64,000 nt of DNA, from assembly GCA_022819905.1 (NCBI GenBank), contig JAJEGJ010000074.1:1-64000 (forward strand), read 5' to 3'. This DNA comes from Alphaproteobacteria bacterium (lineage in GTDB: Bacteria; Pseudomonadota; Alphaproteobacteria; TMED109). Under the pieces are notes generated by a model that was not told the DNA's origin, did not search any database, and saw only the letters and a program-made list of their open reading frames with translations. The stretch's first letter is position 1, and each line of letters starts with the position of its first letter. Positions 1 to 8,562 of the stretch are shown here, piece by piece. Made by a program: the position numbers and the translations under genes.

Positions 1-51
1 CAGCGCCAGCGCGGCCGCGTAGCAGACCGTGGTGAGTTTGTATTCAGACAT
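1..51 (-). CDS. N-terminus of an unidentified, probably exported protein (cut by window edge)
   Basis: Only 17 codons lie inside the window, starting from an ATG at 51 and running off the left edge. The residues read MSEYKLTTVCYAAALAL, a polar start followed by a small hydrophobic stretch, as in the beginning of a signal peptide. A weak purine-rich stretch precedes the ATG. Product unknown; the call rests on the start and composition only. Confidence 0.3.
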   Translation of the reverse strand, partial: MSEYKLTTVCYAAALAL

Positions 52-1200
52 CGTTTCAGGATTCTCCCACGCGATAGGCAGGCCCGAGATGAGGCCCGGA
101 CAGGATACTACTGCCTAGTATATCGACCGGCAAGCCAACCGACCATCACGAAACCGCAGAAACTGCAGACGGTTCGCCACAATCGGCGACCCGCTCCGTG
201 GGTTGACACTTGCCCGCATCCCCGTCCCCCAAGAGGAGCCCAGGAAGGTCAAACGAACCACATCTTGCCACAATACGCAAGCGGCGAGCATCCCAGAGGT
301 TCAACTTGTGGCAAACCTCCCGCAGCCACTCCCACAGCACAACGCCGCCAGGTCCGGATAACGACACGAAAACCCGGCGCGCGGCCACGCAGCTGTGACA
401 AGAAGCCGAGCAGCAAACCCGCAACCCGAAATCCAGCGATTGAGCGGGCGCGCGAGCGCTACCACCAGGCATCCGACCGGCAATGAGCAGCGAAGCGCGC
501 CGTCAGGCAACCGCCCCCCGCCCGCCACATCCAAATCGAAACTTCATCCAAATCCAAGCTACGGGGTCACCTGCGTGATTGCGGATGGGAGTTACGCGGC
601 TGACCCCGCAACGGAAACCGGGGCTTCCTACTGTTGCCGATAGGCGTTTCGGTTGTGGTCCCTTAGGCCCATGTGCGTGAAGCGTGCAATTCCGATGCAG
701 TGGCCGCATTCCGAACGATTAACGGCGGCGCGAGCTGATGAACCTGTCCCGCGCAGCTCATGTCGAGGTGTTCAGCGTGCGGCTACCGTCAATATTCGCC
801 CATGCTGCCTTCTCCGGGTCTGCTCGTCGTTGACCGTGCCCCACTCGTTAAGGTGCCAATCGATCAACGACTCCGTGGAAACGGCGGCAGAAGTGCGGCC
901 TCATCCAAGCGCAACGGTGTGGCGATGCAAGTCAAGGTCACGAGAGTTGCTGCCGGCCGAATGATGCCGACGGCAGCCGCGATCCGGCCCTCAATGGCGG
1001 CTGGCTGGGCCGGTTTCCGGCCCGGGTACCTGCCACACCGGGCGGCTCCGCCCGCGGTTCGGCAGCGCGGTCGGCCGAGCGCAGCACGCCGATGCCGCTG
1101 AAGACCGCACTCGACGAGTTATGCACTGGTCTCGGCAGGCCGATCACGAACCTGGTCCGACATTTTTGGCCGCGTCCGTCGTCACGCGCGCGGCCGAGCG
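52..1200. other. 1.15 kb with no supportable gene
   Basis: Six-frame reading shows only short, overlapping open frames with no domain, no ribosome-binding site and no consistent codon use. No tRNA or repeat was recognised. It may be eroded accessory DNA. Confidence 0.5.
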
Positions 1201-2163
1201 CTATCTGCCAGCCGTTCCGGACGCGCACGCACAGGCGGTGAACGCGCCCAGGACCGCGAGGCTCGCGTCGTCCGCCGCGAAACCGAACGTCCCGCCCATG
1301 GCCCGTCCTGCGCCGTCCGACCAGCGCCCGCCCCACTTGCCGCTGCCGGCCACGCCCCCGGCCGTGGTGTCGCCGGCGAACGGTGCGCCGTCCCTGGAAA
1401 AACCGGTCTCACCAAGCGTGACCGACAGGTCGTCCAGGGCAGCACCCGTCAGGCCGCGGAAGCCGCTCACCGCACCCCCCACCGTGCCGCCTTCGAAGTC
1501 GGCCTCCAGACGGACATCGGCCACGAATTTCGTCGCCGTTCCGGCTGCCGCCAGCACGCCGGCCGCGTCGCCCTCGTAGACGGCCCGGCCCGTCGGGGAC
1601 GCCGGCCCGAAGTCGACCGGCGGCACAGGCGGGCTCCGGCTCCAGAACGCGCCGACCGCCCCCTCGCCCTCCCACGCCCACACGCCCAGCACCTCGTGCG
1701 GGTAGCTCGTCAGATCCGGCTCGATGCCGGGGATCAGGCCGGTGAAGGCGGCGAGCTGAAAGCCCTGGCGCGGCGCGGGGAACGGGACCTGCACGATGAT
1801 GCGCGCCCCGTCGGTGATCTCGTGCGCGAGGGCGCCCAGGTCGGCGTCGCGCACCACGCGCACCGACATCTCGTCGGCCGTACGGCCGTCCGCATCGACC
1901 AGGGAGGATTGCGACGCGCCGCTCGGTGCGGCCCGCGCCGCCAGCCCCAGCCCGCCAGCCGCCGCGGCCCCGAATTCGTCGTCCGCGCCGGCGAACGCGG
2001 ACAGTTCCGACCCTGCCAGCCGCGGACCCCAGGCAATCGCGTCCGGCAGGCCGCCGTACCCACCGCCCGCCGGCGGCAGATCGATCGCCGCGCCGCTGCT
2101 GCCGCCGCAGCCGGCAAGGCCCACGAGCGCGCTCAGCACGCCTGCAGTCAGGCACGTTCTCAT
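1201..2163 (-). CDS. TbpB-like surface lipoprotein
   Basis: A 320-residue predicted lipoprotein. Residues 1-19 form a signal peptide with the lipobox LAGC (Cys19), followed by a Gly/Ser linker. The C-terminal part (about 190-320) reads like the small eight-stranded barrel of transferrin-binding-protein-B-like proteins: YEGDAAG, an alternating FVADVRLEADFEGG strand, FAGDTTAGG, GKWGGRW and the family-typical ending GTFGF...LAVLGAF. Such proteins are often surface-exposed and bind host proteins or metals; the ligand here is unknown. The start at 2163 is chosen because AGGAAGAG lies about seven bases upstream and the signal peptide begins there; a longer open frame extends to 2457 but has no signal. 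It stands alone, with no TonB receptor or Slam gene nearby. Two other proteins in the window carry related barrels. Confidence 0.75.
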   Translation of the reverse strand: MRTCLTAGVLSALVGLAGCGGSSGAAIDLPPAGGGYGGLPDAIAWGPRLAGSELSAFAGADDEFGAAAAGGLGLAARAAPSGASQSSLVDADGRTADEMSVRVVRDADLGALAHEITDGARIIVQVPFPAPRQGFQLAAFTGLIPGIEPDLTSYPHEVLGVWAWEGEGAVGAFWSRSPPVPPVDFGPASPTGRAVYEGDAAGVLAAAGTATKFVADVRLEADFEGGTVGGAVSGFRGLTGAALDDLSVTLGETGFSRDGAPFAGDTTAGGVAGSGKWGGRWSDGAGRAMGGTFGFAADDASLAVLGAFTACACASGTAGR

Positions 2164-2753
2164 TCCGGACTCTTCCTGTTCATCACTCGGGCGGAACCGG
2201 ACGACCGCCGCGGTTCGGCGAGGCTGACCCCCGAAGCCGCCGGAGGGTACGGATCCGTTGCCCGGGACCGTATCGACCCGGGCCTGCGTCCTGAAGGCCG
2301 ACGCGCCCTGGCCACGGACCGTCGCACAGGCGCCACGGGCATGCCGGGCGCCCGCCGCACCGCGCGCCGGCAGGTGACTCCGCGCCCTGTTTTCCGACCT
2401 TCCCCGGCCGCCCGAGCCCCGCCCGTGCCACGGCTTGCCGCCCAAGTTTCGCGGCACTGTTGCATTTTTGTATCAGTCGATCGCGTGTCCGACGGCAGGC
2501 CGAGGGACCGGCATCGACAGGGCCGGTCCGCAGCCGTCCCCGGGAACCACGCCATCTGCTGGCGGCCACGCATCGCACTTCCTGGCGCGAGCGGTCCCGT
2601 GCACGGCTGACCGCCCGTGGAGGTCGCCATGCCCCGGTCACCTCCGGCGCCATCGCGCGCAGCGGAACCCGACCGGCCAGGCCGCGCGCGGTCACATCGG
2701 CAGCTGCCGCCTTCGCGTCATGGGGAAGCTGTCCATGTCGTGGCAGCTCCGTC
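2164..2753. other. 590 bp without a recognised gene
   Basis: Open frames here are extensions of the neighbouring genes beyond their natural starts, or antisense. The only structure seen is the AT-rich patch just before the AbiEi-like gene. Confidence 0.45.
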
Positions 2754-2761
2754 GTATATAC
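2754..2761. promoter_or_regulatory. GTATATAC palindrome before the first AbiE-type pair
   Basis: A perfect 8-bp palindrome in an AT-rich patch (about 2750-2785, with a second TATATA at 2772-2777) in otherwise GC-rich DNA. The same octamer precedes the second AbiE-like pair at 13591-13598. AbiEi antitoxins are known to repress their own promoters through inverted repeats, so this may be part of the operator. Inference. Confidence 0.35.
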
Positions 2762-2816
2762 ACACCAATCCTATATATTCATGGTTATGGCATCGAGAAC
2801 GCGTCGGAGCGGCGGG

Positions 2817-3377
2817 ATGAAGGCACTCGAAGCGGCCAAGGCACTGACGCTCTGGGACCGGCAGGACAAGTCCGTCTTCGCCTTGGCCGACCTCCGCCGG
2901 ATCTTTCCCGAGCGCTCGGAGAAGACCTTTTCCGAGGGGATCCGTCGACTGGTTGCGCAAGGTGTGCTCGAACGGGCCGCGAGAGGCGTCTATGTGAACG
3001 CACTGTCGCAGCGTTCCCGGAGGTATCTGGTCGAGGAGATCGCAACCTGCTTGCGACGCGGCGAATACAGCTATGTCAGCCTCGAATCGGCGCTTTCGGA
3101 GTTCGGCGCGATCTCGCAGATCCCGATGTCGCGGATCACGATCATGACGACGGGTCGGGGCGGGCTGATCGCGACCCGCTACGGGGATATCGAGTTCACG
3201 CATACCGCGCGCCCGGTGCGCAACATTCTGGCGAACACGCTCGTCATGGAGGGCCGGCCGCTGCGGATCGCGCGGGTCGAGGCCGCGCTGCGCGATCTGA
3301 AGCGCGTCGGACGCAATCTGCACATGGTCGACACCGGGGCGTATCACGACATTCTCGCCGCGCAGGCCGCGGCGTGA
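2817..3377 (+). CDS. AbiEi-family antitoxin (type IV toxin-antitoxin, transcriptional regulator)
   Basis: A 186-residue protein with an N-terminal winged-helix region (about 15-70: LADLRRIFPERSEKTFSEGIRRLVAQGVL, then RGVY) and a C-terminal AbiEi-like domain (YSYVSLESALSEFG, TGRGGLIATRYGDIEFTHT). AbiEi proteins repress their operon and counter the AbiEii toxin without direct binding. ATG 2817 is preferred because GGAG lies seven bases upstream; ATGs at 2781 and 2787 would add 10-12 residues. The stop overlaps the GTG start of the toxin gene (GTGA), so the two are probably translationally coupled. Slightly shorter than many family members. Confidence 0.75.
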   Translation: MKALEAAKALTLWDRQDKSVFALADLRRIFPERSEKTFSEGIRRLVAQGVLERAARGVYVNALSQRSRRYLVEEIATCLRRGEYSYVSLESALSEFGAISQIPMSRITIMTTGRGGLIATRYGDIEFTHTARPVRNILANTLVMEGRPLRIARVEAALRDLKRVGRNLHMVDTGAYHDILAAQAAA

Positions 3378-4261
3378 GGCCGGACTTCCCATACCTTGTC
3401 GATACGGTCATGCAGGACCCCGGCCTCGACGGGCTGCGCCCGGTCGTCGAGAAGGAACTGCTGCATCACGAATTGCTGTTCATGATGGAGCGCGGGGGGT
3501 TCCTCGACGACCTGACGTTCCAGGGCGGCACGTCCCTACGGCTCTGCCATGGCGCCCCGCGGTTCAGCGAGGACCTGGCCTTCTCCGGCGGGCCCGGTTT
3601 CGAGGCGGAGCGGATGGCGGGCCTGGCCGATGCCCTGAAGAAGGGTCTCGCGGCGCGCTGCGGCCTGGACGCTTCCGTCACGCTCCCGAAGTCCTCGCGG
3701 CGCCGACCGCTGTCGGAGGGCGTATCGGTGTCCTCCTGGCGGATCGCCATCCCCTCTCCGTCCGGCGGCAGGGACCTTCCCGCACTGAGGGTAAAGCTCG
3801 ACATCGACAACGCACCGAGCCACACGCGGGAGGTGCGCCGGGTGACCCGGCACTATGCCGCGCTGCCCGATCTGGACATGCTGGTCGTCGCGCAGAGCCG
3901 GGAGGAGATCCTGGCCACCAAACTCGTGGCCTTTCCGGCATCCGTTGCGACGCGGAACCGACCGCGCTACCGCGACGTGTGGGACATGCACTGGCTGCGC
4001 GCCAACGGCACTGAGATCCGCACGGATCTGTTGCAGGCGAAGCTAACGGACCACCGCACGCCCCCGGCGTGGCTGGAGGATGCCGCCGGGCGGGCGGGGG
4101 ACATCGTCCGCTCCCCGGCGTTCAGCGCGGAATTGCGGCGCTTCGTGCGTCGGGACGCCGCTCGGAAGACCCTCGATAGCTCTCGCTACATGGAGTACTT
4201 GGCACAGGAAACGGAACGCCTGCTGGAAGAAGCCGTGCGCGGCCTGAGGCAGAAGCCCTGA
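3374..4261 (+). CDS. AbiEii/AbiGii nucleotidyltransferase toxin
   Basis: A 295-residue protein whose N-terminal half carries the nucleotidyltransferase signature: FQGGTSLRLCHGAPRFSEDLAFS (split here as FQGGTSLRL and RFSEDLAFS, about residues 53-74), where the GG(T/S) loop and the acidic SEDL pair would hold the metal ions. This is the AbiEii class, which blocks growth and phage propagation, in some members by modifying tRNA 3' ends. RVKLDIDN (about 136-143) supplies the third acidic strand. It starts on GTG 3374 inside the stop of the AbiEi gene. Catalytic residues look intact, so the pair is probably functional. Confidence 0.85.
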   Translation: MRPDFPYLVDTVMQDPGLDGLRPVVEKELLHHELLFMMERGGFLDDLTFQGGTSLRLCHGAPRFSEDLAFSGGPGFEAERMAGLADALKKGLAARCGLDASVTLPKSSRRRPLSEGVSVSSWRIAIPSPSGGRDLPALRVKLDIDNAPSHTREVRRVTRHYAALPDLDMLVVAQSREEILATKLVAFPASVATRNRPRYRDVWDMHWLRANGTEIRTDLLQAKLTDHRTPPAWLEDAAGRAGDIVRSPAFSAELRRFVRRDAARKTLDSSRYMEYLAQETERLLEEAVRGLRQKP

Positions 4262-4462
4262 CCCGGAACGAGCCTGGTCCCCGCTTGCAGGCCGACCTCG
4301 TCACGATCGGGACGTTGGCCGGGCAGGGTCGCCGACGGGCCGCTGTTCGGCCCACGCGTCCACGCCGTGCAGGCGGCAGCGGATGTGGTTACCGATCTGC
4401 GGTAGCCCGGACCGCGTGGGCGAGCTCGCGTTCGCGGATATCTCCCGACAACTGCCGGCCGA

Positions 4463-4609
4463 TCACGCGACTTCGACATCGGTTCGAGCGAAGCCTTCAC
4501 CCTTGAACAGCAGCGGCTCGCCCGTCACGGCGGCGAGCGCATAGGCGAAGCAGTCGCCGAGGTTCAGCGCCGCCGGATGATTGCCCTTGCCGAAACGCCG
4601 CCAGGCGCG
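4463..4609 (-). pseudogene. VapC toxin C-terminal fragment
   Basis: The minus strand reads RRFGKGNHPAALNLGDCFAY, then ALAAVTGEPLLFKGEGFART and a stop at 4463. This is the usual C-terminal third of a PIN-domain VapC ribonuclease, with the acidic LGDCF element and the GEPLLFKG strand. The first two catalytic acids and the rest of the PIN fold are missing. It begins where the adjacent ParE frame loses its homology, so the two broken toxins are joined head-to-tail in different frames. Confidence 0.6.
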
Positions 4610-4722
4610 CCGAGCCGCGCCGCATAGGCTTCGGCCTGGGTTCCGCCGAACCGGTCCGCGCTATAGGCGGATATATCGGCGAGGCGGGCCAGCGCAGCCG
4701 GCGAGAAGACGACTGTCTTCAT
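4564..4722 (-). pseudogene. ParE toxin N-terminal fragment
   Basis: The frame MKTVVFSPAALARLADISAY continues through GGTQAEAYAARLG, the classic first helices of ParE/RelE toxins, then hits unrelated sequence at about 4609 and stops at 4564 after 52 residues; a whole ParE is about 95-100. Its ATG overlaps the TGA of the upstream parD gene (ATGA), the normal arrangement for a ParDE operon. The missing C-terminal half carries the strand residues needed for gyrase inhibition, so it is likely dead. Confidence 0.6.
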
Positions 4723-4931
4723 CGGTCACGGTGTCGGAGCTTCGCCTCCTCGAGAATGCCGCCGAGAACCGCCGCCGGCTCACCGCTCCGGCCTTCGCCA
4801 CGGTCGAGCTGGTCCAGCCCGGCGCCGATACGCGCCCGGATTTTGGTCAGCTGGTCGGCGTGCTTGCGGCGCTGCAGCTCGCGCAGCCCGTCCCGGACCA
4901 CCTCGCTGGCGTTGTTGTAGCTGCCGGCCGC
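4710..4931. repeat. 222-bp duplicated parD segment, copy 1 (other copy 10928-11149)
   Basis: Direct comparison shows two differences in 222 bp: an A/G difference just outside the coding end and a T/C difference inside. Both copies have the same orientation. Homology stops sharply on both sides. This copy lies in the intact antitoxin gene, so it is probably the source. Confidence 0.9.
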
Positions 4932-5000
4932 CACCAGTTCGTCCACGAAGCTGGCGAGCTGCGGTGTCAGCGCCACGTTGCGGGCATGGGATGCCGGCAT
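4719..5000 (-). CDS. ParD-family antitoxin
   Basis: A 93-residue ParD-like protein: the N-terminal ribbon-helix-helix region begins VALTPQLASFVDELVAAG, with SYNNASEVVRDGLREL as the second helix. A charged C-terminal tail (QLTKIRARIGAGLDQL onward) would wrap the toxin. It would bind DNA as a dimer and repress its operon. Its toxin partner (minus strand, overlapping the stop) is truncated, so the antitoxin is now orphaned. The segment 4710-4931, covering 71 of its codons, is repeated almost exactly at 10928-11149. Confidence 0.8.
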   Translation of the reverse strand: MPASHARNVALTPQLASFVDELVAAGSYNNASEVVRDGLRELQRRKHADQLTKIRARIGAGLDQLDRGEGRSGEPAAVLGGILEEAKLRHRDR

Positions 5001-5443
5001 ATGCGAACTCCCGACCGGTTTGCCACGGCCCTACCACAGGGTGGCAACGTTTGACACCCCGCCTGGGTCCCGACCGTGTGGATGCCGGTGCAGCCGCCGG
5101 CCAGTCCCTACCGAGTCGTCACGGCAGGGTCGCGGTTCCGGGGATCGGGCCGACCTCCGGTGCCAGCTCCAGTCCGGCCGCGCACCGCGGGCGATACCGA
5201 GCCGTCGGCCCCGGTTGCCTGTTGCTGAATGTGCGAAGTCGGTGCTGGTGCTGATCCGATCCGCCTCTGGCCGAAGCGCACGGCCCCGACGTTCCGCGCC
5301 AACCGAGAAGGCGCGCCTTTGGGCAACGGCACCGTTCGGTTCGTGCCCGAGAGGCTGCTCAGGACACATGGGGATGGTGCATCGCCTCGTTGGAAGCGCC
5401 GATCGCCAGACGCGGCCGCTTCAGACGTGCCCAACACCTTCCG
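5001..5443. other. 440 bp without a recognised gene
   Basis: Between the parD start and the GNAT fragment. No domain, repeat or promoter of note was seen. Confidence 0.45.
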
Positions 5444-5851
5444 TCAACACCCGAAACTCCTGCGCGCCATTGCCAAGGGCAACATCAGAACGAGGGGATC
5501 TACCGCCGACCCGACGAACCCGAGACGCCGGTAGAACACTGCGGCATGTCCGTCCAGCGCGTGGACGAGTAACGCCCTGATTCCGGCAATCTTGGCCACC
5601 CGGAGAGTGCGCAGGATCGCGTCCCGGACCAGTGCCCGGGCGATTCCCCTGCCCTGGTGGGACTGCGCAACTGCAAGGCGGCCCAGCAATACGACTGGGA
5701 TCGGATCGGGCATGTATCGCCGGATCCTTCCGGGCGTCACACGGTGCATCACGGATCCCGCGGAGAGGTGCTGGTAACCGATCATCACGCCATCATCGCT
5801 CACGACATAGGTGGGCGTATCGGTGTTGCCGTAACTTGGCCATATGGCCAC
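5444..5851 (-). CDS. GNAT acetyltransferase resembling TacT-type toxins, N-terminus missing
   Basis: Reading from GTG 5851 gives 135 residues. The core is clear: PDPIPVVLLGRLAVAQSHQG and RGIARALVRDAILRT form the acetyl-CoA P-loop region (Q/R-x-x-G-x-G/A), followed by IRALLVHALDGHAAVFYRRL and a GF turn. TacT-like toxins acetylate charged aminoacyl-tRNA. Whole members are about 160-175 residues and begin with a substrate-side segment that is absent or degraded here; the sequence upstream is open but unlike the family. No DUF1778-type antitoxin gene precedes it. Probably a remnant. Confidence 0.6.
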   Translation of the reverse strand: MAIWPSYGNTDTPTYVVSDDGVMIGYQHLSAGSVMHRVTPGRIRRYMPDPIPVVLLGRLAVAQSHQGRGIARALVRDAILRTLRVAKIAGIRALLVHALDGHAAVFYRRLGFVGSAVDPLVLMLPLAMARRSFGC

Positions 5852-6140
5852 GCTATGAGGAGTCCGCCTGTCGACGCCGAGATTCCTGTACGGACGCGGT
5901 AAGGTGTCTCTTACGCTGCAATGCGCATGTCACGACATCACTTGAAATGTCGCGGTTGGTTGTTTTCGCGCCCCTGTCCGTTTGTTGTACCGATGGTACT
6001 GATCAGAAGTCCCTGTCCCCAGTTGGACCGATTGCCCCCGATACATTTGCAGTATCACAGATCTCTGTATAAGCCCAAAATGACAAGAACTGTTACGTTT
6101 CGTACCCGCCCTGCAACCCAATTGCGGCACGGAGTTCCTC

Positions 6141-6350
6141 ATGTCATGCAGCACGCGTCCCAACGACGCTGAACCCACCAGCGGCCGCCGCCGAAACGCA
6201 GGCAGGCAACCGAAAGCGACGGATGGCCGCCGGCCGGACAAGACCGTCAAACCCGCGACCGCCGGCCGCTCATCCGCTGTGACCCGACGGACCTTGAGAC
6301 AGATTTCCGGCGACCGGCGATCCGCCATGCAGGAGTTAGCGGATCGCTAG
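6141..6350 (+). CDS. Small basic protein upstream of the Doc-like gene (possible antitoxin)
   Basis: A 69-residue frame (MSCSTRPNDAEPTSG to AMQELADR), rich in Arg and Thr, with no domain I recognise. Its stop overlaps the open frame of the Doc-like toxin, which is where a Phd-type antitoxin would sit, but it lacks the Phd fold signature. An AT-rich stretch with TTGCAG and TATAAG lies upstream (about 6045-6070) and could be a promoter. Low confidence that it is a real gene. Confidence 0.3.
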   Translation: MSCSTRPNDAEPTSGRRRNAGRQPKATDGRRPDKTVKPATAGRSSAVTRRTLRQISGDRRSAMQELADR

Positions 6351-6753
6351 GCGACACTACCGGATTACCTGGGCCGATGCGCTGGACGCCCACGACCAAG
6401 CCCTGCAGGACGGCGGTCTCCCGGGCATTCTCAACGACCACGCGATCCGGTCGGCGCTGGCCCGGCCGTACCACGGCTACCACCGCCGCATCCACGAGAA
6501 AGCTGCGGCGCTCCTTCACGGCCTCGTCACCAACCACGGCTTCGCCGACGGGAACAAACGGACTGCGCTCTACGTCGTTGAACTACTGCTCCGCCGAAGC
6601 GGCTACCGCTTGGTCTCCAACGACCGCCAGACCGTCGACCTCGTAGTCTCCGTAGCCGACGGCACCATGACGTACGACGAACTGGCCACCTGGCTGCGCA
6701 CCTACATCCGCGCCGCGCCCGGCCCCCAAGCGCCAACTAACCGGATGTCGTGA
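6340..6753 (+). pseudogene. Doc-like (Fic fold) toxin without a visible start codon
   Basis: The open frame from 6340 encodes a Doc toxin: WADALDAHDQALQDGGLPGI, then the Fic/Doc motif HGFADGNKRTAL (about 60 residues in), and a C-terminal helix TYDELATWLRTYI. Doc kinases phosphorylate EF-Tu to stop translation. All motif residues (His, Asp, Asn, Lys, Arg) are present. However, after the in-frame stop at 6337 there is no ATG, GTG or TTG before the conserved region. Either a rare AUU/AUC start is used or the 5' end is lost. It partly overlaps the small gene before it. Confidence 0.6.
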
Positions 6754-7091
6754 GCAATGCCCTGCATCGAAGTCGCGCCTAGCGCCAATCATGGCGAACC
6801 GTGATTCAGCCGTCGCCTGCACGACCCTGATCAAATCCGACGCGTCTGTTCGGGTCGCAGCCAAATAGCAGTTTCAGGTGCGGCCAGCAGTGGGCAATAC
6901 CAACAGCGAGAACCACCTGACCGCACATTCCTCAGCGCAGGTGGAACAAGCCAGCCATCGAAATCCCACACCGCTCGGCTCTGCATCAGCGGCCCTAACC
7001 CGGAAAACTCACCATCGGGGGTGTACATGTGGCTATATGCGTGGTACAGGTAGGGGATTCAGTATCTTACTGAACATCACGAGACCGCCCC
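6754..7091. other. 340 bp without a recognised gene
   Basis: No coding or repeat signal seen between the Doc-like frame and the IS1380 fragment. Confidence 0.4.
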
Positions 7092-7311
7092 ATGCAACCA
7101 GAGTGTCTCCCGGCCCAGCTGTGTTTTGAAGGCGTGGGCCGCCGTCGGGTGGAGGGCCGGTTCGGCGGCCGGCTGGCGACGGACGGCGGCGTGCTGCTGC
7201 TGCGGGAGGTGGACCGACGGTACCGGGTGACGGAGCGGCTGGCGGGTTGCTTCCGGGACCGTCGCTCGGCGGCGCGCATCAAGCACCGTCTGGAGACCCT
7301 GGTCGCCCAGT
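7092..7311 (+). pseudogene. IS1380-family transposase N-terminal fragment
   Basis: From ATG 7092 the frame reads CFEGVGRRRVEGRFGG, then LATDGGVLLLREVDRRYRVT and CFRDRRSAARIKH...LETLVAQ. This is the start of IS1380-type DDE transposases, which have a conserved GRF-GG-ITSDGG-LLLRE beginning. Homology ends at about 7311, where a different sequence (GGGTGCGAACCCC) begins and leads into an IS1595-like transposase. The remaining ~85% of the IS1380 gene is not in the window. Confidence 0.65.
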
Positions 7312-7399
7312 GGGTGCGAACCCCACCCAACCCTTGTCGCTTCGGTTGGAAGCAACCAGAGCGGTTTACGGAGGTAACGATGTAGACCGAATCACTGGT

Positions 7400-8386
7400 A
7401 TGAAGGGCCGCCGTCGGCCGGCTCAGCGAGACTGCCCGCATTGCGGGTCGCTGAACGTTCAGGCCAACATCAAGCACAAGACCATGACGCACCGGTGCCG
7501 GGAGTGCACAAGCGGCAAGAGCAAGACCATGTTCACGTTGCGGACGGGAACGGTCATGGAAGGCTCAAAGCTGCCCTACCGTGTGTGGGCAATCGCCATC
7601 TACCTGTTCACGGTCAACATCAAGGGCGTTTCTTCCATGCGCCTGCATCGTGAACTCGGCATCGGCCAGAAGGCTGCATGGTTCATGCCCCACCGATTGC
7701 GCAAGGCATTCGTGGCGGAAGTTGGCCCGTTCGATGGCCCTGTAGAGGCGGACGAGGCGTATTTTGGAGGGCGTCGCAAGAACATGTCGAACGCCAAGCG
7801 GAGGGCGTTCAAAGAGGTTGGCGCAGGCCGAGGCACCGCTGGCAAGACCGCCGTTGTCGGTGTGAAAGATCGGGCGACCAAGAAGGTGAAGGCCAAGGTC
7901 GTTGAGCGTACTGACAGGGCCACACTCCACCGCTTCGTGATGGGCGCTACGAGGCCCGGAGCCAAGGTCTACACCGATGATGCTTCGGGCTACGAAGGTA
8001 TCCTGTACGACCACGAGACCGTGAAGCACTCGGTCAGCGAGTACGTGCGGGGGCAGGCCCACACGAACGGCATTGAGTCGTTCTGGTCCATGCTTCGGCG
8101 CGGCTACTTGGGCACCTACCACAAGATGTCGCCGAAGCATCTGGAGCGGTACGTCGAGGAATTTGCCGGAAGGCACAATGTCCGCGATCAGGACACGCTC
8201 AAGCAGATGGGCGATCTGGCCCGCGGGATGTTTGGCAAGCGGGTCCGCTACGCCGATCTGATTGCCGACAACGGACTGGATTCAGGGGCGCGGAGATGGC
8301 CGCCAGGAATATTTCGATTCAGCCGCCTACTCGTGAACACGCCGTCACGATCACATTCAGCGCTCGTGGAGCATGGCGGTTGTTGA
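7400..8386 (+). CDS. IS1595-family transposase (altered ends, probably decayed)
   Basis: A zinc-ribbon-like start (CPHCG about residue 10; later CREC), then the ISXO2/IS1595 DDE domain: RVWAIAIYLFTVNIKGVSSM, VEADEAYFGGRRKNM (first Asp), KVYTDDASGY (second Asp) and HTNGIESFWSMLRRGYLG (third catalytic position). The protein resembles the intact transposase at 40471-41418. The usual N-terminal 40 residues are absent: an ATG with a good GGAGG box at about 7378 is followed at once by a stop codon, so translation would need ATG 7400. The C-terminus, after ADNGLDSGAR, runs into about 25 unrelated residues. Confidence 0.65.
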   Translation: MKGRRRPAQRDCPHCGSLNVQANIKHKTMTHRCRECTSGKSKTMFTLRTGTVMEGSKLPYRVWAIAIYLFTVNIKGVSSMRLHRELGIGQKAAWFMPHRLRKAFVAEVGPFDGPVEADEAYFGGRRKNMSNAKRRAFKEVGAGRGTAGKTAVVGVKDRATKKVKAKVVERTDRATLHRFVMGATRPGAKVYTDDASGYEGILYDHETVKHSVSEYVRGQAHTNGIESFWSMLRRGYLGTYHKMSPKHLERYVEEFAGRHNVRDQDTLKQMGDLARGMFGKRVRYADLIADNGLDSGARRWPPGIFRFSRLLVNTPSRSHSALVEHGGC

Positions 8387-8475
8387 GCGTGCTGGATGCC
8401 AAGACGCACCAGCAGCATCAGCACTTTTGCCTGAACATTGCCCGTGAGCTTCGGGCAAAGCTGGAGAAGATCTGA
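8296..8475 (+). CDS. Small 59-residue protein overlapping the transposase 3' end
   Basis: ATG 8296 follows AGGGG at seven bases and opens a frame, MAARNISIQPPTREH to ARELRAKLEKI, that overlaps the last 91 bases of the transposase in another frame. The C-terminal half looks helical and charged (HFCLNIARELRAKLEKI). IS1595 elements can carry small passenger genes; this may be one. Function unknown. Confidence 0.4.
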   Translation: MAARNISIQPPTREHAVTITFSARGAWRLLSVLDAKTHQQHQHFCLNIARELRAKLEKI

Positions 8476-8499
8476 TCTTCCGAGACGCCGTTTGTTGAT

Positions 8500-8531
8500 G
8501 GAGGCCCCACACCTGACGGCACGGGGCCTCC
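8500..8531. terminator. GC-rich hairpin between converging genes
   Basis: GGAGGCCCC at 8500-8508 pairs with GGGGCCTCC at 8523-8531 around a 14-base loop. It sits between the plus-strand element and the minus-strand lipoprotein gene, a usual place for a bidirectional terminator. There is no clear T-tract on either strand, so it could instead mark an element end. Confidence 0.35.
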
Positions 8532-8562
8532 CCAAAATCGCGGATATGGCGGAATCTGGAAG

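Larger units (their letters stand above)
7312..8531 (+). mobile_element. IS1595-type insertion in an IS1380 remnant (right end uncertain)
   Basis: The left edge is placed at the abrupt end of IS1380 homology. The element holds an IS1595-type transposase and a small downstream frame. I could not find an inverted copy of the left end (GGGTGCGAACCCCACCCAAC) to the right, so the right boundary is a guess at the hairpin near 8500-8531. It may be a decayed copy. Confidence 0.45.
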
